Shown: positions 43,229-51,436, counted from the first letter of the stretch. The stretch is 64,000 nucleotides of DNA from Haemophilus_D parainfluenzae_AD (GCF_001679325.1 NZ_LZMX01000027.1), one strand, 5' to 3'. Made by a program: numbers and translations. Notes: generated by a model not told the origin, from the letters alone.

Positions 43229-43825
43229 CTATTTCACCTTCTCCACAAAATTCCTCAACAACAACGCACCATTTTTACCCGATCGTTCCGGGTGGAACTG
43301 TACGCCGTAGAAATTTTTATTCGCGATGGCGGCGGAGAAGTCCACACCGTAATGGCTTGTCGCAATGGTGTTTTCGTTGGGTTGCACGGCGTAGCTGTGC
43401 ACAAAGTAAAAATGGCTGTCCTGTTCAATGCCGGCAAACAGCGGATGGTCTGGCGTGTAACGCACCTTGTTCCAGCCCATGTGCGGCAACGGCAAGCCGC
43501 TATTTGGGATGAGCTCTGTCTGCCCGTTCATTAAACCGAGCGCCGCCACATTGCCTTCGGTGGAAAATTCGGTCATCAGCTGCATACCCAAACAAATACC
43601 AAGCATCGGTTGGGTAGCGTTGCGGATACAGTCAATCAGGTTACGCTCCGCCAAATTCTGCATCGCCGCCATCGCCGTGCCCACGCCGGGCAATAGCAAT
43701 TTATCGGCAGCTTGGATTTTGTGAATATCCCGCGTGATTTCGGCGCAATAACCCAAGCGATCAAAGGCAAATTTGACGGAAGAGAGGTTGGCACAGCCAG
43801 TGTCGATGATGGTGATATTGGGCAT
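43229..43825 (-). CDS. hisH: imidazole glycerol phosphate synthase glutaminase subunit HisH
   Basis: A class I glutamine amidotransferase of 198 residues that feeds ammonia to HisF. The nucleophile cysteine is in MLGICLGMQLM near residue 77, and the His-Glu pair in NFYGVQFHPERSGK. The oxyanion/glutamine-binding region LLPGVGTAMAAM is present. It is separated from hisA by the MITE-like repeat. Confidence 0.97.
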   Translation of the reverse strand: MPNITIIDTGCANLSSVKFAFDRLGYCAEITRDIHKIQAADKLLLPGVGTAMAAMQNLAERNLIDCIRNATQPMLGICLGMQLMTEFSTEGNVAALGLMNGQTELIPNSGLPLPHMGWNKVRYTPDHPLFAGIEQDSHFYFVHSYAVQPNENTIATSHYGVDFSAAIANKNFYGVQFHPERSGKNGALLLRNFVEKVK

Positions 43826-43827
43826 AA

Positions 43828-44649
43828 TTATTCCTTTTTAGGAGGAGTACATAAAATCACTTGTTTTAATCCTTTTAATTCTTCTATGCTTTTAACTTGA
43901 TTAAGTCTTAGAATCTCTTCTTCAGAAATTAAATTATTCTTTAATAATTTTTCTATATCATTATCTAATGATATATATGATAGAAAACCATTTATATTAT
44001 AAGGAGATAGACCACAAAGTCTTCCACTTAAACCTTTCTGATAATTGTTTAGCTTATTGTGAAATTCATTAGTAAGATTGTTTCTTTCTATGGTAAAAAA
44101 AACAAAGAAAACAACTAAAACAACAGTGAAAAATATAGTCAATAAAGATGTATACTTTAGTAGCGCCAGTTTAGGATCTCTTTTTAACTCTGTTAAAACT
44201 TGAACTGTTCTAGAGATCTTACTTCCATCAATAAGTATATTCTTAATACAAAAATTTCTATTAGGATTATAAAACTCAACATATAATGTTTGATCAGGGT
44301 AAAAATCCTTGATGTTTATTTCTTTATCTAAAAATTCCATATTTACCTTAGACTTATCTAAGTAATATACTTTAGGAGACAAATTTATATCACCATCAAA
44401 TATGATTTTAACTTCTTTCTTTATTTCATATGAAAAGTTATTAATTTGAACAGCCTGTACATCAAAGGAATCAATGCCTTTATTTTTTCCTCTAGATTTT
44501 ATGAACTCATCTGGCAAACTATATCTAAACTTAGGGTATATAAAATAACCAACTCTATTTTTATAAGCTTTAACAATATTAATAAATAAGTATCCAATAG
44601 CTGAAAAAACTATTAATCCTATCCCTGAAAAAACCCATTGATACCACAT
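43828..44649 (-). CDS. AT-rich predicted membrane protein inserted in the his operon
   Basis: I do not recognise this 273-residue protein. It has an N-terminal membrane helix (about 3-26), a long hydrophilic region, and a second membrane helix (about 170-192, TSLLTIFFTVVLVVFFVFFT), then a soluble tail ending in TPPKKE. Such a layout would expose the middle or the tail in the periplasm. The start at 44649 (MWYQW) is preferred over 44679 because AGGAG stands just before it. Its base composition is much more AT-rich than the his genes on both sides and it has no USS, so it is an accessory gene inserted between hisB and hisH. Confidence 0.7.
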   Translation of the reverse strand: MWYQWVFSGIGLIVFSAIGYLFINIVKAYKNRVGYFIYPKFRYSLPDEFIKSRGKNKGIDSFDVQAVQINNFSYEIKKEVKIIFDGDINLSPKVYYLDKSKVNMEFLDKEINIKDFYPDQTLYVEFYNPNRNFCIKNILIDGSKISRTVQVLTELKRDPKLALLKYTSLLTIFFTVVLVVFFVFFTIERNNLTNEFHNKLNNYQKGLSGRLCGLSPYNINGFLSYISLDNDIEKLLKNNLISEEEILRLNQVKSIEELKGLKQVILCTPPKKE

Positions 44650-44769
44650 AAAATCTCCTGTTATTGTAATTGCTCTCAATATTCATATATTTAATAAATA
44701 TTGATCCATTGATTTAAAGTGTTAAATTCTACATAAACCCTTAGGTTTTTTCTACATTTCATATATTTA

Positions 44770-45858
44770 TCACAACACCCCCTTACTACTCGGCAATTCA
44801 TTCCCTTCAATTCGAATAGCTTGTCTTAAGGTTCTGCCGAATACCTTAAACAGGCTTTCAATTTTGTGGTGGTCATTGTCGCCGGTGGCTTTTAGGTGAA
44901 GCGTGGCGAGTAGCGAAAATGCGAGGGATTGGAAGAAATGTTCGGTGAGTTCCGTGCTGAAATTGCCCACTTTATCCCGTTTGAATTTGGCGTTGAATTT
45001 AATCCACGGGCGACCGGATAAATCCAGAGCGCATTCTGCTTTGCATTCGTCCATCGGCAACACGAAGCCGAAGCGAGCGATGCCACGTTTGTCGCCGATG
45101 GCTTGTTTTAAGGCGGCTCCAAGGGTGAGGGCAGTGTCTTCCACGGTGTGGTGTTCGTCAATGTGTAAGTCGCCTTTGCAGCTGACGTTCATGCGGAAAC
45201 CGCCGTGGGTGGCGATTTGATCGAGCATGTGGTCAAAAAAGCCCACGCCCGTGCTGATTTGGTTCACGCCCGTTTCATCCAGCCATACTTGAACCTTGAT
45301 GTCTGTTTCTTTAGTTTTGCGGGCGACTTCTGCGTAGCGAGGTGGGCGGTTGCCGATGTTACTGACGGGTTCGCCGAGCAGTTTTTCTGCGATCAAATCC
45401 CAGTTTAATTTTTCAGGGTGATATTGCAGTGCACGAATGCCGAGGTTTTCAGCCAACTGCACGTCAGTAGCTCGGTCGCCAATCACAAAAGAGCGGTCAG
45501 GATCGAACAAGTTTTTTTGGATGTATTTTTTCAGCAACTTGGTTTTCGGTTTGCGGCAGGCGCAGTTATCTTCCGGTTTGTGAGGGCAAATCAGCACATC
45601 ATCAAATTCAATGCCCTGTGATTTAAACAGCGCCATCATGGCGTTGTGCGGCTTGTCGAAATCTTCTTGCGGGAAAGAATCCGTGCCTAGCCCGTCTTGA
45701 TTGGACACCATCACAAAACGGTATTTGCCTTTGAGCTTGAGCAAGGCAGGAATGACGTTCGGTTCAAATTTCAGCTTTTCCAAACTATCGATCTGAAAAT
45801 CGGTTTTCGGTTCGTCAATCAGCGTGCCGTCGCGGTCGATAAAAAGGGTGGGTTGCAT
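44770..45858 (-). CDS. hisB: bifunctional histidinol-phosphatase / imidazoleglycerol-phosphate dehydratase HisB
   Basis: The N-terminal HAD phosphatase (DRDGTLIDEP, zinc-binding CPHKPEDNCACRKPKT) is fused to the dehydratase (His-rich metal sites THGGFRMN, DEHHTVEDTALTLG, GDNDHHKIESLFK), as in enterics and Haemophilus. The preferred start is the ATG at 45858 (MQPTLFIDRDGT), giving 362 residues. A frame 26 codons longer begins inside an intergenic hairpin. GC-rich like its his neighbours. Confidence 0.96.
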   Translation of the reverse strand: MQPTLFIDRDGTLIDEPKTDFQIDSLEKLKFEPNVIPALLKLKGKYRFVMVSNQDGLGTDSFPQEDFDKPHNAMMALFKSQGIEFDDVLICPHKPEDNCACRKPKTKLLKKYIQKNLFDPDRSFVIGDRATDVQLAENLGIRALQYHPEKLNWDLIAEKLLGEPVSNIGNRPPRYAEVARKTKETDIKVQVWLDETGVNQISTGVGFFDHMLDQIATHGGFRMNVSCKGDLHIDEHHTVEDTALTLGAALKQAIGDKRGIARFGFVLPMDECKAECALDLSGRPWIKFNAKFKRDKVGNFSTELTEHFFQSLAFSLLATLHLKATGDNDHHKIESLFKVFGRTLRQAIRIEGNELPSSKGVL

Positions 45859-45899
45859 GGTTTTTTCCTCTATCAATGTATATAAACTCGTGATCCGGT

Positions 45900-45921
45900 C
45901 CCCCTCTTTGTTAAAGAGGGG
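45900..45921. repeat. CCCCTCTTT/AAAGAGGGG hairpin between hisC and hisB
   Basis: A single copy of the hairpin that also forms the arms of the 43028-43203 element. It lies in the 77-base hisC-hisB gap and could modulate read-through within the operon. Confidence 0.7.
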
Positions 45922-45935
45922 AGTTTTTTTGAGCA

Positions 45936-46994
45936 TTATTTTAGTATGGCAATCGCCTCCACCACTCTCTCATTCTCCTCTCTTGTCCCCACAGTAATCC
46001 GAATACAATTTTGCAAATTTAACGCTTTGTTTTGATCACGCAGGATAATGCCTTGCTCCCACAACGCCTTGAAAACGCGCTCGCCATCTTGGCATTTTAT
46101 GAGCAAATAATTGGCTTCGCTGTCGTACACGTTTTCCACTTGTGGCAAGTCTGCTAAGGCTTCGGCAAGCCACTGGCGGTTGGCTAAAATCTCCTGTACG
46201 CGGGCTTGCACAAGGGCGATATTTTCTGCCTGCAAGGCTTGTTCCGCGATGTCGGCGCTTGGCACTGGGATGGGATAAGGGGCGATCACTTTGCTGAGAA
46301 TTTGGATTAACTCCGCATTGGCTAATACAAAACCGCAACGCAATCCTGCCAAGGCAAAAGCTTTGGAGAGGGTACGAATAATGGCTAAGTGCGGGTAATT
46401 TTTCAGTTCTTTTGCGAGTGTGGCTTGAGGGCAAAATTCGATGTAGGCTTCATCCACCACCACAATGGCTTTACCGGCAGTGAGTTGCAAAAGCTCAAGC
46501 AAGTCCGACCGTTTAAGCAAATTGCCTGTCGGGTTGTTTGGGCTACACACAAAGACAACTTTCACGCCCTCTAGTTGCGGTTTAATTTCGGTAAGATTTA
46601 GCTGAAAATCTGCCGTTAATGGCACGGTTTTGCACGCCACGCCTACTGTTTCGGCACTCACGGCGTACATGCCATAAGTAGGCGGACAGAACAAAATGGC
46701 GTCTTGGTTCGGTTCGCAAAACGCACGGATAACCAACTCAATGCCTTCATCACCGCCACGGGTCACCAACACATTTTCAGGCGGTACGCCCGCGTAATTG
46801 GCATACCCTTGCACCACCGCTTGCGGTTGCGGTTCGGGGTAGCGGTTTAAATCTTTGCCCGAAAGTTGAAACATCGGCGAAGTGGGATATTCGTTCGCAT
46901 TCAGCCAAATCGTGCCGTTGCCGCCGAGTTTGCGGGCGGATTGATAGGGAGTAAGCGCTTGCACGTTTTGTCGGGATAGGGTTGTGATTGTCAT
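45936..46994 (-). CDS. hisC: histidinol-phosphate aminotransferase HisC
   Basis: A 352-residue PLP-dependent class I/II aminotransferase. The lysine that binds PLP is in RTLSKAFALAGLRCGF near residue 212, and the conserved CSPNNPTGNLL and DEAYIEF segments are present. Start MTITTLSRQN; the ORF ends at the hairpin before hisB. GC content is raised, as in hisD. Confidence 0.96.
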   Translation of the reverse strand: MTITTLSRQNVQALTPYQSARKLGGNGTIWLNANEYPTSPMFQLSGKDLNRYPEPQPQAVVQGYANYAGVPPENVLVTRGGDEGIELVIRAFCEPNQDAILFCPPTYGMYAVSAETVGVACKTVPLTADFQLNLTEIKPQLEGVKVVFVCSPNNPTGNLLKRSDLLELLQLTAGKAIVVVDEAYIEFCPQATLAKELKNYPHLAIIRTLSKAFALAGLRCGFVLANAELIQILSKVIAPYPIPVPSADIAEQALQAENIALVQARVQEILANRQWLAEALADLPQVENVYDSEANYLLIKCQDGERVFKALWEQGIILRDQNKALNLQNCIRITVGTREENERVVEAIAILK

Positions 46995-47018
46995 AGTTGT
47001 TTTCCTGTTTAGTGTCTT

Positions 47019-47040
47019 CCTCGCCCGTAAACAGGCGAGG
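47019..47040. repeat. CCTCGCC/GGCGAGG hairpin between hisD and hisC
   Basis: A seven-base-pair GC-rich stem with an eight-base loop, plus a USS just beyond it (about 47044). No T-run follows in the direction of his transcription, so it is not a clear terminator. Confidence 0.55.
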
Positions 47041-47058
47041 GGAAAAGTGCGGTCATTT

Positions 47059-48345
47059 TTATAAAAGTTTTTTCAATCTCAAACTCACTGCCATTTTGTG
47101 CGCGTCCAGCTGTTCTGCCTGCGCCATCAATTCCACGGTTTCGGCTAGTTCTTTGAAGCCTTGCGGGGTGAGTTCCTGCACGGTCATGCGTTTGCTGAAA
47201 TCCGCCAAACCAAGGCTGGAATACGTGCGCGTGTAGCCGTAGGTCGGCAGAACGTGATTGGTGCCGCTGGCGTAATCGCCCATGCTTTCCGGCGAATAAG
47301 CACCGAGGAAAATGGAGCCGGCATTATCCAGTTGAGGCAATAATTCACGGGCGTTTTGCGTTTGCACGATTAAGTGTTCCGGCGCGTACTCATTGCTGAT
47401 GGCGACACATTGCGCCAAATCCTCGGCGATGAGAATGCGACTGTGGGACAACGCCTTGCGGGCGATGTCTGAGCGAGGCAGTTGGGCAAGCTGTTGTTCC
47501 ACACAAAGTGCGGTCTGTTTTGCCAGCGTTTTGCTCGGTGTCACCAAAATTACTTGCGAATCAGCACCGTGTTCCGCCTGTGAAAGCAAATCGGAGGCAA
47601 CGAATTCAGGATCCGACTGTTCATCAGCAATCACCAACACTTCCGATGGCCCCGCCGGCATGTCGATGTTGGCACCGTTAATCATTTGGCTGACTTGGCG
47701 TTTGGCTTCCGTCACAAAGGCATTGCCCGGCCCGAAAATTTTATCCACCTTCGCCACACTTTGCGTACCTAACGCCATGGCTACCACCGCTTGCGCACCG
47801 CCCACCGCATAAATGGTTTGCACACCACACAGATTGGCGGCATAAAGAATTTCATCCGCGATAGGCGGTGGCGAACAAAGTACGATTTTCTTACAACCTG
47901 CAATTTTTGCCGGAATGGCAAGCATCAGCACCGTAGAAAATAACGGCGCGGAACCGCCCGGAATGTATAAGCCGACACGATTAATCGGGCGCGTAACTAC
48001 CTGACAACGCACGCCGGGCTGGGTTTCAATATCCACTGCCTGTGGTTTCTGTGCTTCGTGAAAGGCCGTGATATTGCGCTTGGCATTCTGAATCGCCATC
48101 TTCAACGGTTCAGGAATACGCGCTGTCGCCTCCGCAATTTGTTGTGGCGTGACAATCAAGCTGTCGAGTTTGATTTTGTCGAATTTCTCCGTGAGTTCAA
48201 ACAGCGCCTTATCGCCTTCCTGTTGCACAAATTTAACGATATTTTCCACCGCACTTTTAATCTCATTTGAAGCGGAAATCGCAGGGCGGGTAAGAGCTTG
48301 TTGCTTTTCAACTGTGTTGAGTTTATTCCAGACGAAAGTTTGCAT
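47059..48345 (-). CDS. hisD: histidinol dehydrogenase
   Basis: HisD performs the last two oxidations to histidine. The 428 residues include GLYIPGGSAPLFSTVLML, the signature GPGNAFVTEAKRQV, DMPAGPSEVLVIAD, and the catalytic/zinc residues in EHLIVQTQNA and GTNHVLPTYG. It starts four bases before the end of the upstream passenger genes and has a USS (about 47506) and a reverse USS (about 48247) inside. GC-rich, with long shadow frames opposite. Confidence 0.97.
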   Translation of the reverse strand: MQTFVWNKLNTVEKQQALTRPAISASNEIKSAVENIVKFVQQEGDKALFELTEKFDKIKLDSLIVTPQQIAEATARIPEPLKMAIQNAKRNITAFHEAQKPQAVDIETQPGVRCQVVTRPINRVGLYIPGGSAPLFSTVLMLAIPAKIAGCKKIVLCSPPPIADEILYAANLCGVQTIYAVGGAQAVVAMALGTQSVAKVDKIFGPGNAFVTEAKRQVSQMINGANIDMPAGPSEVLVIADEQSDPEFVASDLLSQAEHGADSQVILVTPSKTLAKQTALCVEQQLAQLPRSDIARKALSHSRILIAEDLAQCVAISNEYAPEHLIVQTQNARELLPQLDNAGSIFLGAYSPESMGDYASGTNHVLPTYGYTRTYSSLGLADFSKRMTVQELTPQGFKELAETVELMAQAEQLDAHKMAVSLRLKKLL

Positions 48346-48348
48346 AGT

Positions 48349-48846
48349 TTATTCCTTTTCTAATTTCTTTCTTAATTCATCTTCATAGGTTTGCATAAAC
48401 TTTTCCAAATCCATAAAAAGATAACTTAATACTCTTATAAAAGGGTTTGGGAAAGTTAAACTTTCTGTCGCTTCAAAACGGGTTTGTTCTTCGTCAATTG
48501 GCGTTAATGTAGCGTGCCATTCTCCCGTAAAAAATTGACTCGACATATCAAAAGCATAGTATTCAAAAGGGCGCTTTTCTCTCGTTTTAAAAAGAATGGT
48601 TATACCATTGGTTGTTTCTTGCCAAACTTCATTTTCGCCATCTCGAGATAAAATTTCTAAATTATCCAAAGAGGTTCTGTATTGCCAATTTTGATTATCC
48701 GTAATTATGTTATAAATTTTCTCCGCATTAGCAGAATACACCGTTTCCTTGGTTAATTTACGTGTTTCCGGTAAAAAATAACCAATAACATAAATCATTA
48801 TGCCAATACCTATTATGAACAATAAACCATATGAAATAATTTTCAT
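48349..48846 (-). CDS. SRPBCC-family (START-like) membrane-anchored protein
   Basis: A 165-residue protein with an N-terminal membrane helix (about 4-24) followed by a polyketide-cyclase/SRPBCC-like domain (ETVYSANAEKIYNIITDNQNW, WHATLTPIDEEQTRFEATESL). Such domains bind hydrophobic ligands, but no specific function can be given. It sits between hisG and hisD and is not a known histidine gene. Its AT content is higher than that of hisD. Confidence 0.7.
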   Translation of the reverse strand: MKIISYGLLFIIGIGIMIYVIGYFLPETRKLTKETVYSANAEKIYNIITDNQNWQYRTSLDNLEILSRDGENEVWQETTNGITILFKTREKRPFEYYAFDMSSQFFTGEWHATLTPIDEEQTRFEATESLTFPNPFIRVLSYLFMDLEKFMQTYEDELRKKLEKE

Positions 48847-48896
48847 ACCTCATCCTTCATCGTTAGTGGAGTAGTGTATCCTTTATTAACGGCTAC

Positions 48897-49136
48897 TTAT
48901 TTTATTTGCTCCTTTGCCCAATTTACCGCTGTTTCAATCGCTTTGCGCGCTTGGGGGCTGTTACGCCAGCAAGTTGAGCCGGTGATTTCTGCGCCACGTT
49001 GCAGAATGAAATCCGGATCCGTTTTCGCTAATATAGCAACGTTATCCAATCCCATTTCAGTTAAACGTTTTAACACCGTCGGTCCGATGCCTTTTTGTGC
49101 AAGTAAAGATTGTTTTTCAATGTCATTAAACGGCAT
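48897..49136 (-). CDS. small helix-hairpin-helix protein
   Basis: A 79-residue protein whose middle (GIGPTVLKRLTEMGLDNVAIL) is a helix-hairpin-helix motif that usually binds DNA non-specifically. The tail WRNSPQARKAIETAVNWAKE is helical. It is 12 bases after the Cdd1-like gene, which has a related motif, so the two may work as a pair. Function unknown. Confidence 0.7.
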   Translation of the reverse strand: MPFNDIEKQSLLAQKGIGPTVLKRLTEMGLDNVAILAKTDPDFILQRGAEITGSTCWRNSPQARKAIETAVNWAKEQIK

Positions 49137-49148
49137 ATATTTCTCCTT

Positions 49149-49439
49149 TTAAATAGACGCTAAATACGCCTTGCGTTGTGCTGTGAATTTCCACCAATCC
49201 TGCGGCTCGCCGCCGTTGATAAAATCCACTATCGATAAAAATACATCGATTACGCAAGGATCATGTTTTTGCCCGGTAATGCGGCATAAGTCATCATACA
49301 TTTGATATGCGTCACGTCCTAGCAAATCATGCGGCATTCGAATCCCGAGACGGATTAAATCCGCCTCGGCCGCTTTACCGATGTTGGGCAAATCAGTCAG
49401 CTTGGTTAAGTGACTTCGCTTCACTTTTTTCGGGTTCAT
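49149..49439 (-). CDS. Cdd1-like helix-hairpin-helix protein
   Basis: A 96-residue protein with the helix-hairpin-helix LTDLPNIGKAAEADLIRLGI, then MPHDLLGRDAYQMYDDLCRITGQKHDPCVIDVF. This combination matches the small 'pathogenicity locus' Cdd1 family (PF11731) as I remember it; its role is unknown. It lies between hisG and hisD together with a second helix-hairpin-helix gene. Confidence 0.75.
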   Translation of the reverse strand: MNPKKVKRSHLTKLTDLPNIGKAAEADLIRLGIRMPHDLLGRDAYQMYDDLCRITGQKHDPCVIDVFLSIVDFINGGEPQDWWKFTAQRKAYLASI

Positions 49440-49537
49440 TTACGTTTTCCTTTTCAAAATGGATAAATTTCGCGAAAGTTTTATAAAACGCTCAAAAAAA
49501 TGACCGCACTTTTAGCTGCTGCTTTCCTAGATACCAT

Positions 49538-50437
49538 TTACTTCATCATTTTCTCAATCGGTAACACCAAAATTGAACTAGCCCCGATAGCTTTTAATTG
49601 CTCCATGGTTTCCCAGAACAGATTTTCTTGACTGACAACGTGCATCGCAACTTTCGTGCTATCACTGGCTAATGGCAAAATGGTCGGATTTTCAACACCA
49701 GGGAGTAGAGCTGTAATTTGTGTCAGTTTATCCTTTGGTGCATGGAGCATAATGTATTTGGATTCAGAGGCTTGTTGCACACCTTGGATGCGCGTTAGCA
49801 AGCGGTCAACTAGTGCTTGTTTTTCTGCATCAAGCGGTTCGGCACGTTGAATTAAGCAGGCTTTAGAGCGGTAAATTACTTCGACTTCTTTTAAACCGTT
49901 CGCTTCTAGGGTCGCGCCAGAAGATACTAAATCGCAAATTGCCGTGGCAAGTCCAGCACTTGGGGCAACTTCTACCGAACCATTCAGTAAACAGTTTTTA
50001 AAAGGAACACCTTGTTGTTGCATATAGCGGCGTAAAAGGTGTGGATAGGAAGTAGCAATACGTTGATTAGCAAGAGTTTGCACGCCGTTGTAAGTTTTGT
50101 CACGGTCAATGGCGAGAGAAAGGCGACAGCCTCCGAAGTCTAATTGGCGTAGTTTTTTGTAGGCGGTGGTTTCACCAGCTGCTAAGCGACCGAGCTCTTC
50201 CTCTTCCAAGACATTTTCGCCGATGATACCTAAATCTACGACTCCATCAAAAATCAATCCAGGGATATCGTCATCACGTACACGCAGGATTTCAATCGGT
50301 AGGTTTTCCGAATAGGCAATAAGTCGTTGTTCGTTCCAATTGATTTTTACTCCACATTGTTTGAGTAAGGCTGCGCAATCTTGGCTTAAACGCCCTTTTT
50401 TCTGTAAGGCGATTTTGAGTCGATTTTGTGTTTGCAT
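49538..50437 (-). CDS. hisG: ATP phosphoribosyltransferase HisG (long form)
   Basis: HisG starts histidine synthesis and is feedback-inhibited by histidine. The 299-residue length is the long form with its own C-terminal ACT-like regulatory domain, so no HisZ is needed. LKIALQKKGRLS at the start and the PRPP loop ICDLVSSGATLEANGL near 165-180 are typical. It is the first structural gene after the attenuator. Three unrelated genes separate it from hisD. A reverse USS (about 49502) lies just after it. Confidence 0.96.
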   Translation of the reverse strand: MQTQNRLKIALQKKGRLSQDCAALLKQCGVKINWNEQRLIAYSENLPIEILRVRDDDIPGLIFDGVVDLGIIGENVLEEEELGRLAAGETTAYKKLRQLDFGGCRLSLAIDRDKTYNGVQTLANQRIATSYPHLLRRYMQQQGVPFKNCLLNGSVEVAPSAGLATAICDLVSSGATLEANGLKEVEVIYRSKACLIQRAEPLDAEKQALVDRLLTRIQGVQQASESKYIMLHAPKDKLTQITALLPGVENPTILPLASDSTKVAMHVVSQENLFWETMEQLKAIGASSILVLPIEKMMK

Positions 50438-50478
50438 ATAAATATCCTCGGTAAAAATTATTGATGTGAAATAGAAAA

Positions 50479-50510
50479 AGCCCTCGGAGGTGCGAACCTT
50501 CGAGGGCTTT
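50479..50510 (-). terminator. his operon attenuator terminator
   Basis: On the minus strand AAAGCCCTCGAAGG pairs with CCTCCGAGGGCTTT (one mismatch or wobble), followed by TTTCT. It lies between the his leader peptide and hisG, where attenuation is expected. Confidence 0.9.
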
Positions 50511-50533
50511 ACGAGATTTTTTCTCAGCGACTC

Positions 50534-50614
50534 TTATTTGTTTTTTAGGTAGCACCAAATGCTTGAATGTGAATTCAAGTGGTGGTGATAGCGACGATTA
50601 CCTAAAAAAATCAT
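50534..50614 (-). CDS. hisL: histidine operon leader peptide
   Basis: A 26-codon frame, MIFLGNRRYHHHLNSHSSIW then CYLKNK, with three consecutive histidines plus a fourth shortly after. AAGG lies 10 bases before its ATG. The transcript then forms the hairpin at 50479-50510. Histidine starvation would stall the ribosome at the HHH codons and prevent termination. Typical enteric hisL has seven His codons in a row; four here should still give control but of weaker range. Confidence 0.92.
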   Translation of the reverse strand: MIFLGNRRYHHHLNSHSSIWCYLKNK

Positions 50615-50648
50615 TTTTTGAGCCTTATCTAAAAATAGAACTGGGTTG

Positions 50649-50677
50649 ACTATACTGAAGAATAAGTGTTGGTGCAA
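50649..50677 (-). promoter_or_regulatory. his operon promoter
   Basis: On the minus strand TTGCAC (50672-50677) and TATAGT (50649-50654) are 17 bases apart, about 35 bases before the leader peptide start. A good sigma-70 match in the expected place. Confidence 0.75.
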
Positions 50678-50804
50678 TCCCAAAAAGAAAAAAAATTTAA
50701 TTGATGTATTTTTTATTGATCAAGATCATGAATTGCTTGGACGCAGGCAAAAGCCGCCAAGATATCAGAATTTTACGGCTGATTTTTTTGCCATTATAAA
50801 TATA

Positions 50805-50894
50805 CTAAAATACTAACCTGTTGCCCAATTGTGCGACACAGAACAAACCTGCTATACCGACACCGATAATAATGGTTAGAATAAAGTTCTTCAT
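50805..50894 (-). CDS. possible 29-residue membrane peptide
   Basis: In the 270-base gap between the his promoter and the ypjD fragment, a minus-strand frame reads MKNFILTIIIGVGIAGLFCV then AQLGNRLVF, a single hydrophobic helix with a basic end. No clear ribosome binding site is seen. It may be a genuine small membrane protein, the cut N-terminus of a former gene, or chance. Apart from this and the his promoter I see nothing else in 50680-50948. Confidence 0.3.
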   Translation of the reverse strand: MKNFILTIIIGVGIAGLFCVAQLGNRLVF

Positions 50895-50948
50895 AGCAAT
50901 GTGATAATGGTATTCCATTGAGATACCATATGTTTGGAAAGATTATTT

Positions 50949-51386
50949 CTTATTGAATTGTTAAATCAGAACATGTTGATGCTGTTCCATATCGGCTTGT
51001 TACTGTTTACCTATGCAGTTTGTTTTATTGCAACGCTTTATGTGATTCAGTTGGTCTGGTTAGATCGCAATTTGAAAAAGCGTAAAATTCAATTTTCGCC
51101 AGCAATTCCCCCATTAATGGCGGTAGAACGTCATTTCTTCTGTTTCTTTGCGATGGGAAAAGCATTACTGACACTGACTTTAATTTCGGGTACTTATCAT
51201 GTATTACAAGCGGTGACTCCAGAAAATCTGCACAAAGCGATTTTCTCTTTCCTTGCTTGGATTAGTTTGGGTATTGCTTGTTTTGGTGATTGGAGATTGG
51301 GCTGGCGTGGAAAAAGGATGATTATTTACGCAATTTCAGGTATCATTCTGCTTACGATTGGCTATTTTGGCAGCCGTTTGATTTAA
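50949..51386 (+). pseudogene. second, truncated copy of ypjD (3' part)
   Basis: The last 143 or so codons of ypjD, from LLNQN to GSRLI, again with the same 3' flank to AACAGGT. By eye it differs from 39317-40102 at about 31 of 420 bases (9 of about 142 residues), with the final 35 bases identical. It lacks the first five helices and any native start, so it is not functional. The level of difference is that of two strains rather than of a fresh duplication. Confidence 0.85.
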
Positions 51387-51405
51387 TCAAAATCAAAGAA
51401 CAGGT

Positions 51406-51436
51406 AAAAAGTGCGGTGAAAATAACCGCACTTTTT
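51406..51436. terminator. inverted USS pair after the ypjD copy
   Basis: AAAAAGTGCGGT (51406-51417) and ACCGCACTTTTT (51425-51436) form a perfect stem. This is probably the original ypjD terminator in front of the corB-like gene. Confidence 0.92.

Noticed and set aside
47393..47812. 139-codon plus-strand frame opposite hisD
   Set aside because: Antisense to conserved HisD motifs; Cys/Ser/Ala-rich shadow translation.
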